NCBI RefSeq assembly: GCF_031582905.1
Contig: NZ_CP133990.1
Span: 930,001-994,000, forward strand
DNA length: 64,000 nt
Direction: 5' to 3'
DNA from: Pengzhenrongella sp031582905
Lineage (GTDB): Bacteria > Actinomycetota > Actinomycetes > Actinomycetales > Cellulomonadaceae
The notes under the pieces are model-generated. The model saw only the letters and a program-made list of their open reading frames with translations. It was not told the origin of the DNA and did not search any database. Positions 1-9,797 of the stretch are shown piece after piece (positions within the stretch are counted from its first letter, which is position 1; every line of letters begins with the position of its first letter). The position numbers and the translations under genes are program-made.

Positions 1-1
1 G

Positions 2-1774
2 TCCCGGCAGCCCGCAGCACTCGGCGCACTCGCCGCCGTCGTCCTCGTCCTCGCGACCGGCACGGCGCCGGCCGCGGCCGTCCGCACCGAGGACAAGGTC
101 CCGGTCGCCGTCGGCACCGGCGGGGCGGTCGCCACCGTCGACGCGGAGGCCACCGCCGCCGGCCTCCAGGTCCTGCGGCGGGGCGGCAACGCGGTGGACG
201 CCGCCGTCGCGGCCGCCGCGACCCTGGGCGTCACCGAGCCGTACTCGGCCGGCATCGGCGGGGGCGGGTTCTTCGTGTACTTCGACGCCGCGACCGGGCA
301 GGTGCACACCATCGACGGCCGCGAGACCGCGCCGTTGACGATGGGCCCCGACGCGTTCGTCGAGGACGGCGCGCCGATCCCGTTCGGCGAGGCCGTCACC
401 TCGGGCCTGTCGGCCGGCGTGCCCGGCACCCCGGCGACGTGGGCGACCGCGCTCGAGCGGTGGGGGACCATGAACCTGCGCCAGGCGCTGCACCCCGCGA
501 TCGCGGTCGCGCGCCGCGGGTTCGTCGTCGACCAGACCTTCGCCGACCAGACGGCGGCCAACGCCGACCGCTTCGCCGCCTTCACGTCCACGGCCGAGCT
601 CTTCCTGCCCGGTGGCGCCCCGCCCGAGGTCGGCTCGGTGTTCCGCAACCGCGACCTCGCCGACACCTACCGGCTGATCGCCAAGGACGGCGTCCAGGCG
701 CTGTACACCGGTGAGCTCGCCCAGGAGATCGTCGACACGGTCCAGTCGCCGCCCACCGTCCCGGGCACCACGCTGACCGTCCGCCCCGGGCTCATGCAGC
801 TCGGCGACCTGGCCGCCTACACCGCCCCGCTGCGCGAGCCGACGCACGTGAGCTACCGCGGGCTCGACGTGTACGGGATGGCACCGCCGTCGTCCGGCGG
901 GTCGACCGTGGGGGAGGCGCTGAACATCCTGGAGACGGTCGACGTCGGTGCGCTGAGCCGGACGCAGGCCCTGCACCACTACCTCGAGGCGAGCGCGCTC
1001 GCCTTCGCCGACCGCAACCGGTACGTCGGCGACAGCGACGTCGTCGACGTCCCGCTCGGCGAGCTGCTCTCCGACGACTTCGCCGCCGAACGGGCGTGCC
1101 TCATCGGCGAGGCCGCGGCGCCCAAGCCGGTCCCCGCCGGCAGCCCGGACGGCGAGTACGCCCCGTGCGACCCCGCGCCGGCCGGTCCCGGCACCGACGC
1201 CGGGGACGGCGAGGGGCTGTCCACGACGCACCTGACCACCGCGGACCGGTGGGGCAACGTGGTCGCCTACACGCTGACCATCGAGTCGACCGGCGGCAAC
1301 GGCATCGTCGTGCCGGACCGCGGCTTCCTGCTCAACAACGAGCTGACCGACTTCAACTTCACCGACGGCCAGGGCGGCGCCGACCCCAACCTGCCCGGCC
1401 CCGGCAAGCGACCGCGCAGCTCCATGGCGCCGACCATCGTGCTCGACGACGGCCGTCCGGTCCTCGCGGTCGGCACGCCGGGGGGCTCGACGATCATCAC
1501 GACCGTCCTGCAGGTGCTGGTCAACCGCCTCGACCTCGGCATGACCCTGCCCGAGGCGATCGCCGCTCCCCGGGCCACGCAGCGCAACACCGCGAGCGTG
1601 CAGGCCGAGCCGACGTTCCCCCGGACCGACCTCGAGGCGCTCGGGCACACGTTCGCGGACAACCCGGAGATCGGCGCCGCCACCGGCATCGAGCTCACCC
1701 CGGACGGCTTCGTCGCCGCCGCCGAGCCCGTACGGCGCGGTGGGGGCAGCGCGGGCGTGGTGGACGCCGGTTAG
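2..1774 (+). CDS. ggt: Secreted gamma-glutamyltranspeptidase (5' truncated by window edge)
   Basis: The frame is open from base 2, so the start lies outside the window. The first visible residues form a hydrophobic Ala/Leu/Val stretch ending AAAV, consistent with the end of a signal peptide, so the enzyme is probably exported. It then has the Ntn-hydrolase layout of gamma-glutamyltranspeptidases: an RRGGNAVDAA motif, an IGGGGFF motif, and the autocleavage site STTHL with the nucleophilic Thr codon at about 1223-1225. The small-subunit TPGGST motif follows near 1483. The family cleaves gamma-glutamyl bonds of glutathione and related peptides. Oxamate amidohydrolase (HpxW) is a relative, but the apparent signal peptide argues against that role here. 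The stop overlaps the stop of the convergent permease gene. Confidence 0.9.
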   Translation, partial: SRQPAALGALAAVVLVLATGTAPAAAVRTEDKVPVAVGTGGAVATVDAEATAAGLQVLRRGGNAVDAAVAAAATLGVTEPYSAGIGGGGFFVYFDAATGQVHTIDGRETAPLTMGPDAFVEDGAPIPFGEAVTSGLSAGVPGTPATWATALERWGTMNLRQALHPAIAVARRGFVVDQTFADQTAANADRFAAFTSTAELFLPGGAPPEVGSVFRNRDLADTYRLIAKDGVQALYTGELAQEIVDTVQSPPTVPGTTLTVRPGLMQLGDLAAYTAPLREPTHVSYRGLDVYGMAPPSSGGSTVGEALNILETVDVGALSRTQALHHYLEASALAFADRNRYVGDSDVVDVPLGELLSDDFAAERACLIGEAAAPKPVPAGSPDGEYAPCDPAPAGPGTDAGDGEGLSTTHLTTADRWGNVVAYTLTIESTGGNGIVVPDRGFLLNNELTDFNFTDGQGGADPNLPGPGKRPRSSMAPTIVLDDGRPVLAVGTPGGSTIITTVLQVLVNRLDLGMTLPEAIAAPRATQRNTASVQAEPTFPRTDLEALGHTFADNPEIGAATGIELTPDGFVAAAEPVRRGGGSAGVVDAG

Positions 1775-2733
1775 CCCTCCGCCGGACGGGCCGCGGCCCG
1801 CAGCCTGCGCCCGCCCGAGGACGACAGCGCACCCACCACGCCGGCCACGGACACCACGCCGCCGAGCACGTGGAGGGCGGTGATGCGCTCACCGAGCAGC
1901 AGCCAGGCCAGGGCGCCGGAGATGAACGGGACGGCCAGCTGCACGACCGGCGGGATGTTCGCCGCGACCCGGCTGAGCGGGTACGTCGACAGGAAGTGCC
2001 CGAGCACCCCCGGGACGACCGCGATCGCCGCGGCGATCGACAGGTCCCGACCGCCCACGTCCGCGACCGGCTCACCCGCGACCAAGACGTAGACCGAGAC
2101 GGTCAGCGCCGCGACCACCCCGACGCCGAAGAGGAACGGCAGAGCGCCGATGTGGCTCATCGCCCGCTTGGACCACACGACGTAGACGGCCGCGAAGACG
2201 ACGTTCGCGAAGGCCAGCGACATGCCCACCGGGTCCCCGTCCGGGCCGGAGGTGCCGGCCACGACCACCACCCCCGCGCCGAGGACGGCGAGCCCCGACC
2301 ACAGCCGGAACGCGACACCGGGACGCTCGCCGAACAGGACGCGCGCGAGGACGCCGACCAGCACGGGGGCGACCACCTGCATGAGGGTCACGTCGACCAC
2401 CGAGGTCGCCTTGATCGCGACCATGAACAGGAGCTGGTGGATCCCGAACGCGATCCCGGCGAGCGCGGCCCACCGCCAGCCCACCCGGCTCGTCACGACG
2501 GCGTGCGTGCGGCGACGCCACAGCAGGGTGACGCCGAGGACGGCCGCGCCGATCCACAGCCGGTAGAACGACAGGACGGCGCCCGAGCCGGTGGACGCCC
2601 CGACGAGGACGGGGCCGACGCTGAACAGCAGCATGCCCAGGACGACGAGCAGCAGGGGCCGGTCGTCGACGGCGGCGACCCACGTCGGGCGGCGCCGAAG
2701 GCTCGCCGTGCCCCCCGTCGTCACGGGGGTCAT
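1771..2733 (-). CDS. EamA/DMT-family transporter
   Basis: This 320-residue protein has about ten hydrophobic segments arranged as two five-helix halves, the usual EamA (drug/metabolite transporter) layout. Recognisable pieces are the first helix after DDRPLLLVVLG, the SFYRLWIG motif of the first repeat, and a second repeat beginning around GMSLAFANVVFAAVYVVWSK. Substrates of this family range from amino acids to purine metabolites and cannot be read from the sequence. Its ATG overlaps the stop of the upstream propeller gene (ATGA), suggesting co-transcription. Its TAA stop overlaps the TAG of ggt on the other strand. Confidence 0.88.
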   Translation of the reverse strand: MTPVTTGGTASLRRRPTWVAAVDDRPLLLVVLGMLLFSVGPVLVGASTGSGAVLSFYRLWIGAAVLGVTLLWRRRTHAVVTSRVGWRWAALAGIAFGIHQLLFMVAIKATSVVDVTLMQVVAPVLVGVLARVLFGERPGVAFRLWSGLAVLGAGVVVVAGTSGPDGDPVGMSLAFANVVFAAVYVVWSKRAMSHIGALPFLFGVGVVAALTVSVYVLVAGEPVADVGGRDLSIAAAIAVVPGVLGHFLSTYPLSRVAANIPPVVQLAVPFISGALAWLLLGERITALHVLGGVVSVAGVVGALSSSGGRRLRAAARPAEG

Positions 2734-4288
2734 CCCGCGGGTCCGACGAGGGTGGCCACGTACTCGAGGACCCGGTCACCCGTCTGCGTGCGCTCCTCCG
2801 TCACGACCAGTGCCTGGCCGGGCGCCGTCGGCGCGATGTCCCAGACGCGACCGGCGCGCAGCATGCCCGTCACGGTGCCCGTGGTGGCATCGAGCACGGT
2901 GACCTGGTCCCGGTCGGTCCGGGGCAGCAGGGGGTTGTGGCCGAGCGGCCGGGAGAGCATGGCGACGGCACCTCGCCCGAGGGTCGTCCCCGGCGCCGGG
3001 CCGGTGTCGGGACCGGCGGGCCGGAACCGCCACAGCCGCTCGCCGGAGCCCGGCGCGGTGGCGTTCACCGTGGAGGTGTTCGCGGTGTCGTGGGTGAGGA
3101 CGACGTCGTTGCTCACCGAGTCGGCGTAGTCCCGTCCACGCCAGGAGGGGACAGGATCGGCCGGGATCTCGGCGACCTCCCCGGTCGTCAGGTCGAGGGT
3201 GACGACGGGCTTCTCGTCGCCCCGGACGCCGTCCGCTCCTCGTCGGGATCGGCCGTCCCGGTGAGCCGGTAGACGACGCGCTCGGTGTCGGTGTGCACGA
3301 CGCGGTCCACGCACGGCACGGAGGCAGACCACTGCTCGGCGTCGCCGGTGACGGCCGTCGCACGGCACCGAGCGGCCCGTGAGGGGTCCGCGGCGGGCGT
3401 CGTCCACAGCACGGTCGAGCCCGCGGCTGCCATGGGCCGGTGCCCGACGGGCGACGGCAGGACGGATCCGGTCCGTGCGTCCATCGCGGTGACGTCCTCG
3501 TCGCCGGCGAGGCGGACGAGTGCGACGGTCGGGAGTTCCAGCCGGCCCGGTGCGCCGGGCGCCGGGACGTCCAGGCCCGGGTTGTAGGTCGCGCCCTCGC
3601 GCGACCAGAGCGCCGAGCCGTCCGGGGCGAGCGCCTGCACGGTGCCGGAGCCGTCGTCCGGATCTCGCCGGGCCACGACGACGGTGCCGTCGTCCGCGGC
3701 GACGGCGTTGACCGGGCCGCCGTCGGCGAACCGCTCCAGCCGCCACCGCTCGTGCCCCGCACGGTCGACGAGGCGGACGGCGTCCGGGCCGGTCAGCACG
3801 ACGAGGCCGGCGCCCGCATCGGAGGCACCGACGACCGCGGCGTCCGCCACGAGCTCGGTCACGGCCCCGTCGGCGAGGTCGACCAGGTCGGCGCCCCACG
3901 GCCCGGCGACGACCACGGCCCCGTCGATCGCGGCGACCCCGTCCGGGGTGTCGCGCAGCGTCACGCTCCACCGGACCTCGTCGCCGGTACCCCGGGCGGT
4001 CCACCACGGTCCACCGACCGTCGCGAGCAGGACCGCGACGGCCACGGCACCGCCGACGAGGACCGACCAGCGCGGGGTGTGCCGTCGCGTGAGAGCACGT
4101 GCGACGGCTGCGGCGGTGAGCGCGACCAGCACGCAGCCGGCGACGTAGAGCACCGGGGTGATCGTCGCGACCCCCCAGGCGGCGAGGGCGACCCCAGCGA
4201 CCGCGGCGGCACCCCACCGGGCCAGGGCGCGCCGTGCCGGCGGTCGGGTGGTCGGTGCGGTCATCGCTGCTCGGTCCAGGTCCAGCAC
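2730..4288 (-). CDS. Membrane-anchored beta-propeller (PQQ-like) protein, frameshifted
   Basis: Two minus-strand frames together make one protein of about 520 residues. The N-terminal third holds three to four hydrophobic helices (ALARWGAAAVAGVALAAWGV and following). The rest is a chain of beta-propeller-like repeats (DGAVVVAGPWGADLVDL, DGSALWSREG, DARTGSVLPSP, DATTGTVTGML), as in PQQ-dehydrogenase-like proteins that probably face the outside. The frame changes once near 3225-3240 in a G-rich run, most likely an indel error. GTG at 4288 is the preferred start because GGAGGG precedes it by about six bases; an ATG at 4264 is the alternative. No catalytic motif is visible, and the role is unknown. 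Confidence 0.7.
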
Positions 4289-4404
4289 GGAGCCCCTCCA
4301 GGTCGTCCGGCCGAACTGTAGGTGCGACCGGCGGTCCTCGGCGCACCGTCTCCACGGGCGGGAACGCCGCCCGAAGCAGGTCGGCAGCCCAGGGTTCCAG
4401 TGGA

Positions 4405-4421
4405 TGAGACGCTCTGTCTCA
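4405..4421. promoter_or_regulatory. 17-bp perfect palindrome, TetR-type operator candidate
   Basis: TGAGACGCTCTGTCTCA has perfect 6-bp arms around a 5-bp centre. It lies in the roughly 500-bp gap between the divergent propeller gene (start 4288) and the OsmC gene (start 4793). Size and spacing match operators of TetR-family repressors, but no regulator gene is encoded next to it. The assignment as an operator is inference. Confidence 0.4.
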
Positions 4422-4642
4422 CGGGCGGTGACCAGTGTCATCGTCGTGCCATGCCACTGAACTCCCTGCCGACCGGGCCGTGCGACGTCGTCGTCGCACG
4501 AATGTGCTCGTCCGCGGGTGCGGTGGCCATGCGCTGTCGCTGACGGCCCCCTGACGGTCCGCGCGCCCCCGGCGCGCCGAGGACCCGTCGCCCCGCCCCG
4601 TCCGCGTCGCGCCGCTGCGCGCCCGGACGCTCCGCGGCGCCC

Positions 4643-4732
4643 CGCCCGGCGACCACCGTCGCCCGGCCGGCTGCCGCGCACCCGCCTCGCCCGGCGACCA
4701 CCGTCGCCCGGCCAGGGGCCGCGCACCCGCCT
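4643..4732. repeat. Tandem duplication, 45 bp x 2
   Basis: Bases 4643-4687 and 4688-4732 are adjacent copies of a 45-bp unit that differ only over a few central bases. The unit starts CGCCCGGCGACCACCGTCG and ends CGCACCCGCCT. It lies just upstream of the OsmC gene, in a stretch (4289-4792) where I see no protein-coding gene on either strand. Confidence 0.8.
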
Positions 4733-4792
4733 GCGCATCCACAGCTCATCCACCGCAGCCCACCCGGACCCGCAGCCCCGAAAGGCACCGGC

Positions 4793-5284
4793 ATGACCAC
4801 CTCCACGTCCGCGCCCACCGCAGCCCCCGCCCCGGACGGCCCACGCCTCAAGACCCTCCGCGCCGACGGCGTCTGGGAGGGCCGGCAGCGCACCCGGCTG
4901 ACCGTCCGGCACTTCGACCTCGCGACCGGCGAGCCGGAGAAGGTCGGCGGCGACGACAGCGCGCCCACCCCGATGGAGCTGATCCTCGCCGGCCTCGACG
5001 GCTGCCTCGCGGTCGTCGTCGAGACCGTCGCCGGCGAGCTCGGCCTCGGGCTGCACAGCCTCGCGCTGCACTCCGAGGCGGTCATGGACTCCCGCGGGTT
5101 CGGCGGCGTCCCCGGCGTCCGCCCGTACTACCAGGACGTCCGCACCCGGGTGGAGGTCGGCCTGGGCGAGCACACCCCCGACGACGTCGCCCGCCTGCAG
5201 ACCTCGGTCGAGGCGCGCTGCCCCGCGCTGACCCTCATCCGCGCGGCCGACGTCGACGCCCGGGTCGAGTGGGTCGTCCGATGA
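4793..5284 (+). CDS. OsmC/Ohr-family protein
   Basis: This 163-residue protein has the OsmC fold signature. It carries the two conserved cysteines, C71 in LDGCLAVVVE and C143 in EARCPALTLI, that form the reactive peroxidatic pair in the family. The segment SAPTPMELILAGLDGC is typical of the helix carrying the first cysteine. OsmC/Ohr enzymes reduce organic hydroperoxides in the cytoplasm. This member is the general OsmC type rather than clearly Ohr. Its stop overlaps the ATG of the downstream symporter (ATGA), so the two are probably co-translated. The start is the ATG after GAAAGG; the long upstream leader contains a palindrome and a tandem repeat. Confidence 0.85.
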   Translation: MTTSTSAPTAAPAPDGPRLKTLRADGVWEGRQRTRLTVRHFDLATGEPEKVGGDDSAPTPMELILAGLDGCLAVVVETVAGELGLGLHSLALHSEAVMDSRGFGGVPGVRPYYQDVRTRVEVGLGEHTPDDVARLQTSVEARCPALTLIRAADVDARVEWVVR

Positions 5285-6942
5285 CCGCCGTCGGGGCCTG
5301 GGCGGTCGGGCTCGCCCTCGGGTACACGCTGCTGCTCGTCGTCCTGGGTCGGCGGGCCGGTCGCGCGGGTCAGGCCCGCGAGGGCTTCTTCGTCGGCGGG
5401 CGGTCCTTCAGCCGCTGGACGGTCGCGTTCTGCATCACCGGGCTGTTCTCCGGGTCGTCCTTCATCGCGATCACCGAGCTCAGCTACCGCACCGGCATCT
5501 CGGCCGTCTGGTACGGCGTCGCCGAGACCGTGCAGATCCTCCTCATCGCCCTGCTGCTCGTCGCGCCGCTGCGCCGCCGGCTCGTCGTCACGGTGTCCGG
5601 GCTCATCGGGGACCGCTTCGGCCGTGGGCCACGCGCGCTCGCCGGCGCCATCACGGCGGTCACCTTCCCCATGTGGTCGGTCGCGACCGCCATCGCGTTC
5701 GCGTCCGCGCTGCACGCCTTCACCGGGCTGTCGATCCAGCTCGCGGTCGTGTTCACCGCCGTGCTGCTGCTCGCGTACCTGTGGGCCGGTGGCATGCGCT
5801 CGGTGGCACTGACCCAGACGGCGAACTGCGTCGTCTTCGCGCTCATGCTCAGCATCGGGGCCGTCGCCATCCTCGCCCGGCCGGGCTGGTCGGGGCTGAC
5901 GACGGCGCTCGCCGACGCCCCCGAGCTCGCGAGCTGGTCGAACGCCGGCAGCCCGCTGATCATCGCCTGGTTCGGCACGTTCGTCGTCAACGTTATCCTC
6001 GCCCAGGCCGCGTTCCAGATGTCGCTGTCCTGCCGGACCCCGGAGGAGGGCCGCCAGGGCCTGTTCATCGCCGCCGGCTTCGGGCTGCCGTTCATCATCC
6101 TCGGTGTCGGCCTCGGGGTGGCCGCCGCGATCGTCGTCCCGGGGCAGGATCTCGGGCTCGTCGCGATCCCGCTCTACATCGCCGAGGTGGTCCCGGCGCC
6201 GGTCGCCGGCGTGTTCGTCCTCGGGATCTGGGCCTGCGCCCTCGGGTGGGGCGCCCCGTGCCAGTTCTCCGGCGCCACCAGCCTGGGCCGGGACGTCGGC
6301 TCGGCGATCCGCCCGCGTGCGAGCGAGGCCGACCTCGTGCGGTGGACGCGCTGGTCGCTGGTCGCCCTGACCGTCCTCATGATCGTGTTCGGCTTCCTGC
6401 GCACCGAGCAGTCGGCCTGGTGGAACGTCCTGGCCTGGACGCTGCGCAACGGGTCCACGCTCGCGCCCGTGGTCGCGGCCCTGTTCTGGCCGCTCGCCAC
6501 CCGCACGGCGGTCTACGCCGCCCTGACGTCCGGGTTCGTCACCGGCCTGACCTGGTACCACCTCGGTGGCTGGCAGCCGACCGGGTTCTTCTCCGGCGTG
6601 CACCCGGTGTGGGTCGGCATGGGCGTCAACCTCGCCGTCCTGGTCACCCTGACCCTGGTCGGCACCCGCTCCCGGCAGGCGATCACCACCGACGCCCGCC
6701 GCCGCGCGGTCGCCGGGGCCGCGCTCACCGCGGCGATCGGCGTGGCTGCGGTCCTCGCCGTGGCCTGGCAGTGGGTGCACCCGCGCGGGGTGTCCGGGTT
6801 GGGGCTCTTCGTCGTCGTGGTCCTGCTCGCGACCGTCGCCATCGCCGCCGTCCGGGAGCGCACACCGGGGCAGGTCGCGGCGTCCGACACGCCGGACGCC
6901 GCGGGGGCCCGCCGGCCCACGTCCGTCAGCGCCCGCGCCTAG
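5281..6942 (+). CDS. Sodium:solute symporter family (SSS) protein
   Basis: This is an integral membrane protein of 553 residues with about 13 hydrophobic segments. The N-terminal FFVGGRSFSRW and FSGSSFIAITELSYRTGISA segments are typical of the SSS family, which couples solute uptake to sodium. The ATG at 5281 is preferred over an in-frame GTG at 5269 because it overlaps the OsmC stop. The C-terminal 30 residues are hydrophilic. The substrate is not evident. The gene is a few kb from the purine cluster but is coupled to OsmC, so a link to purine uptake would be speculation. Its TAG stop lies in a CTAG shared with the convergent neighbour. Confidence 0.85.
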   Translation: MTAVGAWAVGLALGYTLLLVVLGRRAGRAGQAREGFFVGGRSFSRWTVAFCITGLFSGSSFIAITELSYRTGISAVWYGVAETVQILLIALLLVAPLRRRLVVTVSGLIGDRFGRGPRALAGAITAVTFPMWSVATAIAFASALHAFTGLSIQLAVVFTAVLLLAYLWAGGMRSVALTQTANCVVFALMLSIGAVAILARPGWSGLTTALADAPELASWSNAGSPLIIAWFGTFVVNVILAQAAFQMSLSCRTPEEGRQGLFIAAGFGLPFIILGVGLGVAAAIVVPGQDLGLVAIPLYIAEVVPAPVAGVFVLGIWACALGWGAPCQFSGATSLGRDVGSAIRPRASEADLVRWTRWSLVALTVLMIVFGFLRTEQSAWWNVLAWTLRNGSTLAPVVAALFWPLATRTAVYAALTSGFVTGLTWYHLGGWQPTGFFSGVHPVWVGMGVNLAVLVTLTLVGTRSRQAITTDARRRAVAGAALTAAIGVAAVLAVAWQWVHPRGVSGLGLFVVVVLLATVAIAAVRERTPGQVAASDTPDAAGARRPTSVSARA

Positions 6943-6951
6943 CGCGCGGGC
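6931..6951. terminator. Hairpin over convergent stop codons
   Basis: GCCCGCGC (6931-6938) pairs perfectly with GCGCGGGC (6944-6951) around a 5-base loop. The hairpin covers the overlapping stop codons of the symporter (+) and the small membrane protein (-). It is a plausible bidirectional terminator, although no T-tract follows. Confidence 0.45.
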
Positions 6952-7388
6952 CGGTCGCCCTCGTCACCGCGCTCGGTCGGCCGACGCCGGCTGACCCCGG
7001 TGGCGAGGGCGACGAGCCCGGACAGCAGCGCCACCCCGACCAGGACGAGAAGTGCCCCGACCAGCCACAGGCCGGTGTCGTCGGCGGAGGCCGCGGTGAC
7101 CGACCACGCGACGGTGAACCCGGCCGTCACCCCCACGACCGTGGGCCGGGCACCGGCCCAGCGCGCGCCGACCCCGGCCACGACCGCCAGGGTCACGACC
7201 GCGCCGACCACCTGCCACGTCTCGTAGGGCCCGGACGCCACGCCCGTCGCCGGGTCGACCTGGTACGTGTCGTCCCAGCCGAGCCACGCGAACCAGCACC
7301 CCGCGGCGAGCGCGGCGAGGGCGACCGCGCGCACCCAGCGTTCCGCGGGGCGGTCCGGGCGTCGGTCGGGCTCGAGCTGTCGGGGCAT
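6939..7388 (-). CDS. Small integral membrane protein, unknown function
   Basis: The predicted protein is about 150 residues with four hydrophobic segments (VALAALAAGCWFAWLGW, VVGAVVTLAVVAGVGARWAG, VVGVTAGFTVAWSV, LWLVGALLVLVGVALLSGLV) and a charged C-terminal tail rich in Arg, Glu and Asp. I do not recognise a named family. The ATG at 7388 gives MPRQLEPD; an ATG three codons upstream (7397) is equally possible. Its stop lies in the CTAG shared with the convergent symporter. A gap of about 200 bp separates it from the divergent monooxygenase gene, and I see no obvious promoter motif there. Confidence 0.65.
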   Translation of the reverse strand: MPRQLEPDRRPDRPAERWVRAVALAALAAGCWFAWLGWDDTYQVDPATGVASGPYETWQVVGAVVTLAVVAGVGARWAGARPTVVGVTAGFTVAWSVTAASADDTGLWLVGALLVLVGVALLSGLVALATGVSRRRPTERGDEGDRPAR

Positions 7389-7589
7389 GCCGCGCATCCT
7401 GCCCCGTGCGGGCACCGCCGCCCGGGAGGCAGTGCCCGGGTTGTGCCGGTGAGGGCTGGTCGTGGCCCGGGTGCGGCGCCTACCGTTCACGGACCGGTGC
7501 CCGTGCCCGCGCTCGTCGGCGGTGCGGGTACCCGGCGCCGGTCCCGGTGCGCGTGCCACGGGCCCGACCCACGCAGGCGAGGGGGCGTA

Positions 7590-8974
7590 GTGACCCAGCG
7601 GCGCATGGTCGTGATCGGCGCGAGCCTCGCGGGCGCGTTCGCCGCGGCAGCGGGGGCCGCGGCCGGCTGGTCGGTGACCGTGGTCGAGCGCGACGTCCTG
7701 CCGGACTCGCCGCGGCCCCGGGACGGCGTCCCGCAGGGGCGGCACGCGCACGTGATCTTGCGGCGCGGGCTGCTGGCGGTCGAGGAGCTGCTGCCCGGGT
7801 TCGAGGCGGAGCTGCGGGCCGCCGGCGCGGTGCCGCTCGACACGGGCGACGTCGCCTGGCTCGCGGAGAGCGGATGGTCCCCGTTCGGCCGACCGGAGTT
7901 CGAGATCCTGTCGGCGAGCCGGCCGCTGTTCGAGCACCTCGTCATGGCTCGCGTGCGGGCGCTTCCCGGTGTCCGGGTGCGCGACGGGGTCCGGGTCGAC
8001 GGGCTCGCCCGGGCGGGGGAGGCAAGCCCTCGGAGCTCGGTACGGCCGCGGTCGGTACGGCCGTGGTCGGTCCGGCTGGAGGACGGGACCAGCGAGCCGG
8101 CCGACCTGGTGGTCGACGCCGGCGGCCGGTCCTCGCGCCTGCCGGTGTGGCTGGCCGCCGCCGGGGTCCCGTCGGCGCCCACGACCCGGGTGGACGCCCG
8201 GATCGGCTACGCGACCCGGCAGTACGCGGTCGACCCGGGGTCCCTCGGGGTCGGGGAGTGGTGCTCCTCGCGACGCCGAGCCACCCGACCGGCGGGATCG
8301 CCCTGCCGATCGAGGGCGGTCGGTGGCTGGTGGGTCTGGTGGGGACCGGGGACGACCGCCCACCTCGGGACCCCGACGCGTTCGACCGGTTCCGGCGCGG
8401 CCTGCGCGACCCCGCGATCAGCGAGGTCGTCTCGACGGGTCACCCGGTCGGTGAGGTCGCGCTGCACCGGCAGACCGACAACCGGCGCCACCACTACGAG
8501 CGGGTGCCCGGCTGGCCCGCCGGGCTGCTCGTCGTGGGGGACGCCCTGTGCGCGTTCGACCCGATCTACGGCCAGGGCGTCACCGTGGCGGCGCAGGAGG
8601 CGCTGGCGCTGCGCCGGACGCTCGAGCGTGGTCTGCGGCCGGGTGACGAGCGCCGGCTGCTGCGCGCGTTCGCCCGCGTCCTGGCGGTGCCGTGGAGCGT
8701 CGCGACCGGTGAGGACCGACGCTTCCCGACCAGCGTCGGCGCGCCGCCCACCCGCGTCGAAGCGGTGCTGGGCTGGTGGGGCGGGGAGCTCGGGCGCCTC
8801 GCCGCGCACGGCGACACCCTGGCGTCGGACAGCCTGTCCCGCGTCTACCACCTCATGGCGACGCCGCTGCTGCTGTTCCGGCCCGGACTGGTCGGGCACG
8901 CGGTCCGCGCCCGGCTGCGTGGCCTCGGGCCGCCGAACCCGCGCCCGGAGATTACCTCCGCGTCACCGGCATGA
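7590..8974 (+). CDS. FAD-dependent monooxygenase, frameshifted
   Basis: The N-terminus VVIGASLAGAFAAAAGAAAG is a dinucleotide-binding (GxGxxG-like) FAD motif. PRDGVPQGRHAHVILRRGL and a later GDALCAFDPIYGQGVTVAAQEAL match the group of FAD oxidoreductases related to aromatic-ring hydroxylases and squalene epoxidase. The frame shifts once around 8255-8265 (GGGGAGTGG); joining the two frames restores a protein of about 460 residues. GTG at 7590 follows a GAGGGGG ribosome site, and ATG at 7605 is an alternative. The gene ends 16 bp before the xanthine dehydrogenase FAD subunit and may be transcribed with it. The substrate is unknown. Confidence 0.72.
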
Positions 8975-8990
8975 GGTTGACTCCCGATCC

Positions 8991-9797
8991 ATGGACCTGA
9001 CCACCGTCGACGCCGTCCGCGTCGCGCGCACCCGCGCCGACGTGGTGATCGGCCCCGACGCCGCCGTGCTCGCCGGCGGGACCTGGCTGTACTCCGAGCC
9101 GCAGCCCGGCCTGCGCGAGCTCGTCGACGTCACCGGGCTCGGCTGGCCGCCGGTCGAGATCGACGACACCGGCGTGACCCTCGCGGCGACGTGCACGATC
9201 GCCGAGCTCGTGGCCCTGGCGCCGGTCCCCGGCTGGACGTCCCAGCACCTCGTCCGCTCCTGCGCCGAGGCGCTGGTCGCGTCCGAGAAGATCTGGGGCG
9301 CCGCCACCGTGGGCGGCAACCTCTGCACCGCGCTCCCGGCCGGCGCGATCACGTCGCTCGCCGTCGCGCTCGACGGCACCGCGGTGGTCTGGACCCCGGA
9401 CGGCGGCGAGCGGCGCCTCGCGGTCGCCGACCTCGTCACCGGCGTCCGCACCACGGCGCTGACCCCCGGCGAGGTGCTCCGCGCGGTCCACCTGCCGGCC
9501 TCGACCCTCCGCGCCCGCGCCGTCTTCCGCCGCGCGGCGCTCACCCCGCACGGGCGGTCCGGCACCGTGGTGATCGGCCGGCTCGACGACGACGGCGCCC
9601 TGGTCGTCACCGTCACCGCCGGCGTCCGGCGACCGCACCGCCTGCGGTTCGACGCCCTGCCCGATGCGCACGACCTCGCCGTCGCGCTCGACGCCGTCGA
9701 CGACTGGTACGACGACGTCCACGGCGCCCCGGACTGGCGACGCGCGATGACGCTCCGGCTGGCCGAGGAGGCCCGTGCTGAGCTGAGCCCCGCATGA
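8991..9797 (+). CDS. Xanthine dehydrogenase, FAD-binding subunit
   Basis: This 268-residue protein has the CO-dehydrogenase/xanthine-dehydrogenase FAD-subunit fold. It has an AVLAGGTWL motif near residue 25, the IWGAATVGGNLCTALPAGAI FAD-binding loop, and a C-terminal domain. It passes electrons from the iron-sulfur clusters to NAD or another acceptor during oxidation of hypoxanthine and xanthine to urate. Its stop overlaps the ATG of the next gene (ATGA), which carries the 2Fe-2S and molybdopterin domains, so the enzyme is probably a two-polypeptide complex. The purine context supports a xanthine substrate over aldehydes or CO. Confidence 0.88.
   Translation: MDLTTVDAVRVARTRADVVIGPDAAVLAGGTWLYSEPQPGLRELVDVTGLGWPPVEIDDTGVTLAATCTIAELVALAPVPGWTSQHLVRSCAEALVASEKIWGAATVGGNLCTALPAGAITSLAVALDGTAVVWTPDGGERRLAVADLVTGVRTTALTPGEVLRAVHLPASTLRARAVFRRAALTPHGRSGTVVIGRLDDDGALVVTVTAGVRRPHRLRFDALPDAHDLAVALDAVDDWYDDVHGAPDWRRAMTLRLAEEARAELSPA

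Noticed and set aside
2..1774. Gamma-glutamyltranspeptidase-like gene as HpxW oxamate hydrolase of the purine pathway
   Set aside because: It has an apparent signal peptide and lies 7 kb away next to unrelated genes, so an extracellular GGT is more likely.
1096..3129. Long plus-strand open frame over ggt and the EamA gene
   Set aside because: It reads as Arg/Pro/Gly-rich sequence in a shadow frame of two clear genes, with no domain.
5673..7589. Very long plus-strand frame preceding the FAD monooxygenase
   Set aside because: It is a shadow of the symporter and intergenic sequence; the monooxygenase has its own GTG with a ribosome site at 7590.
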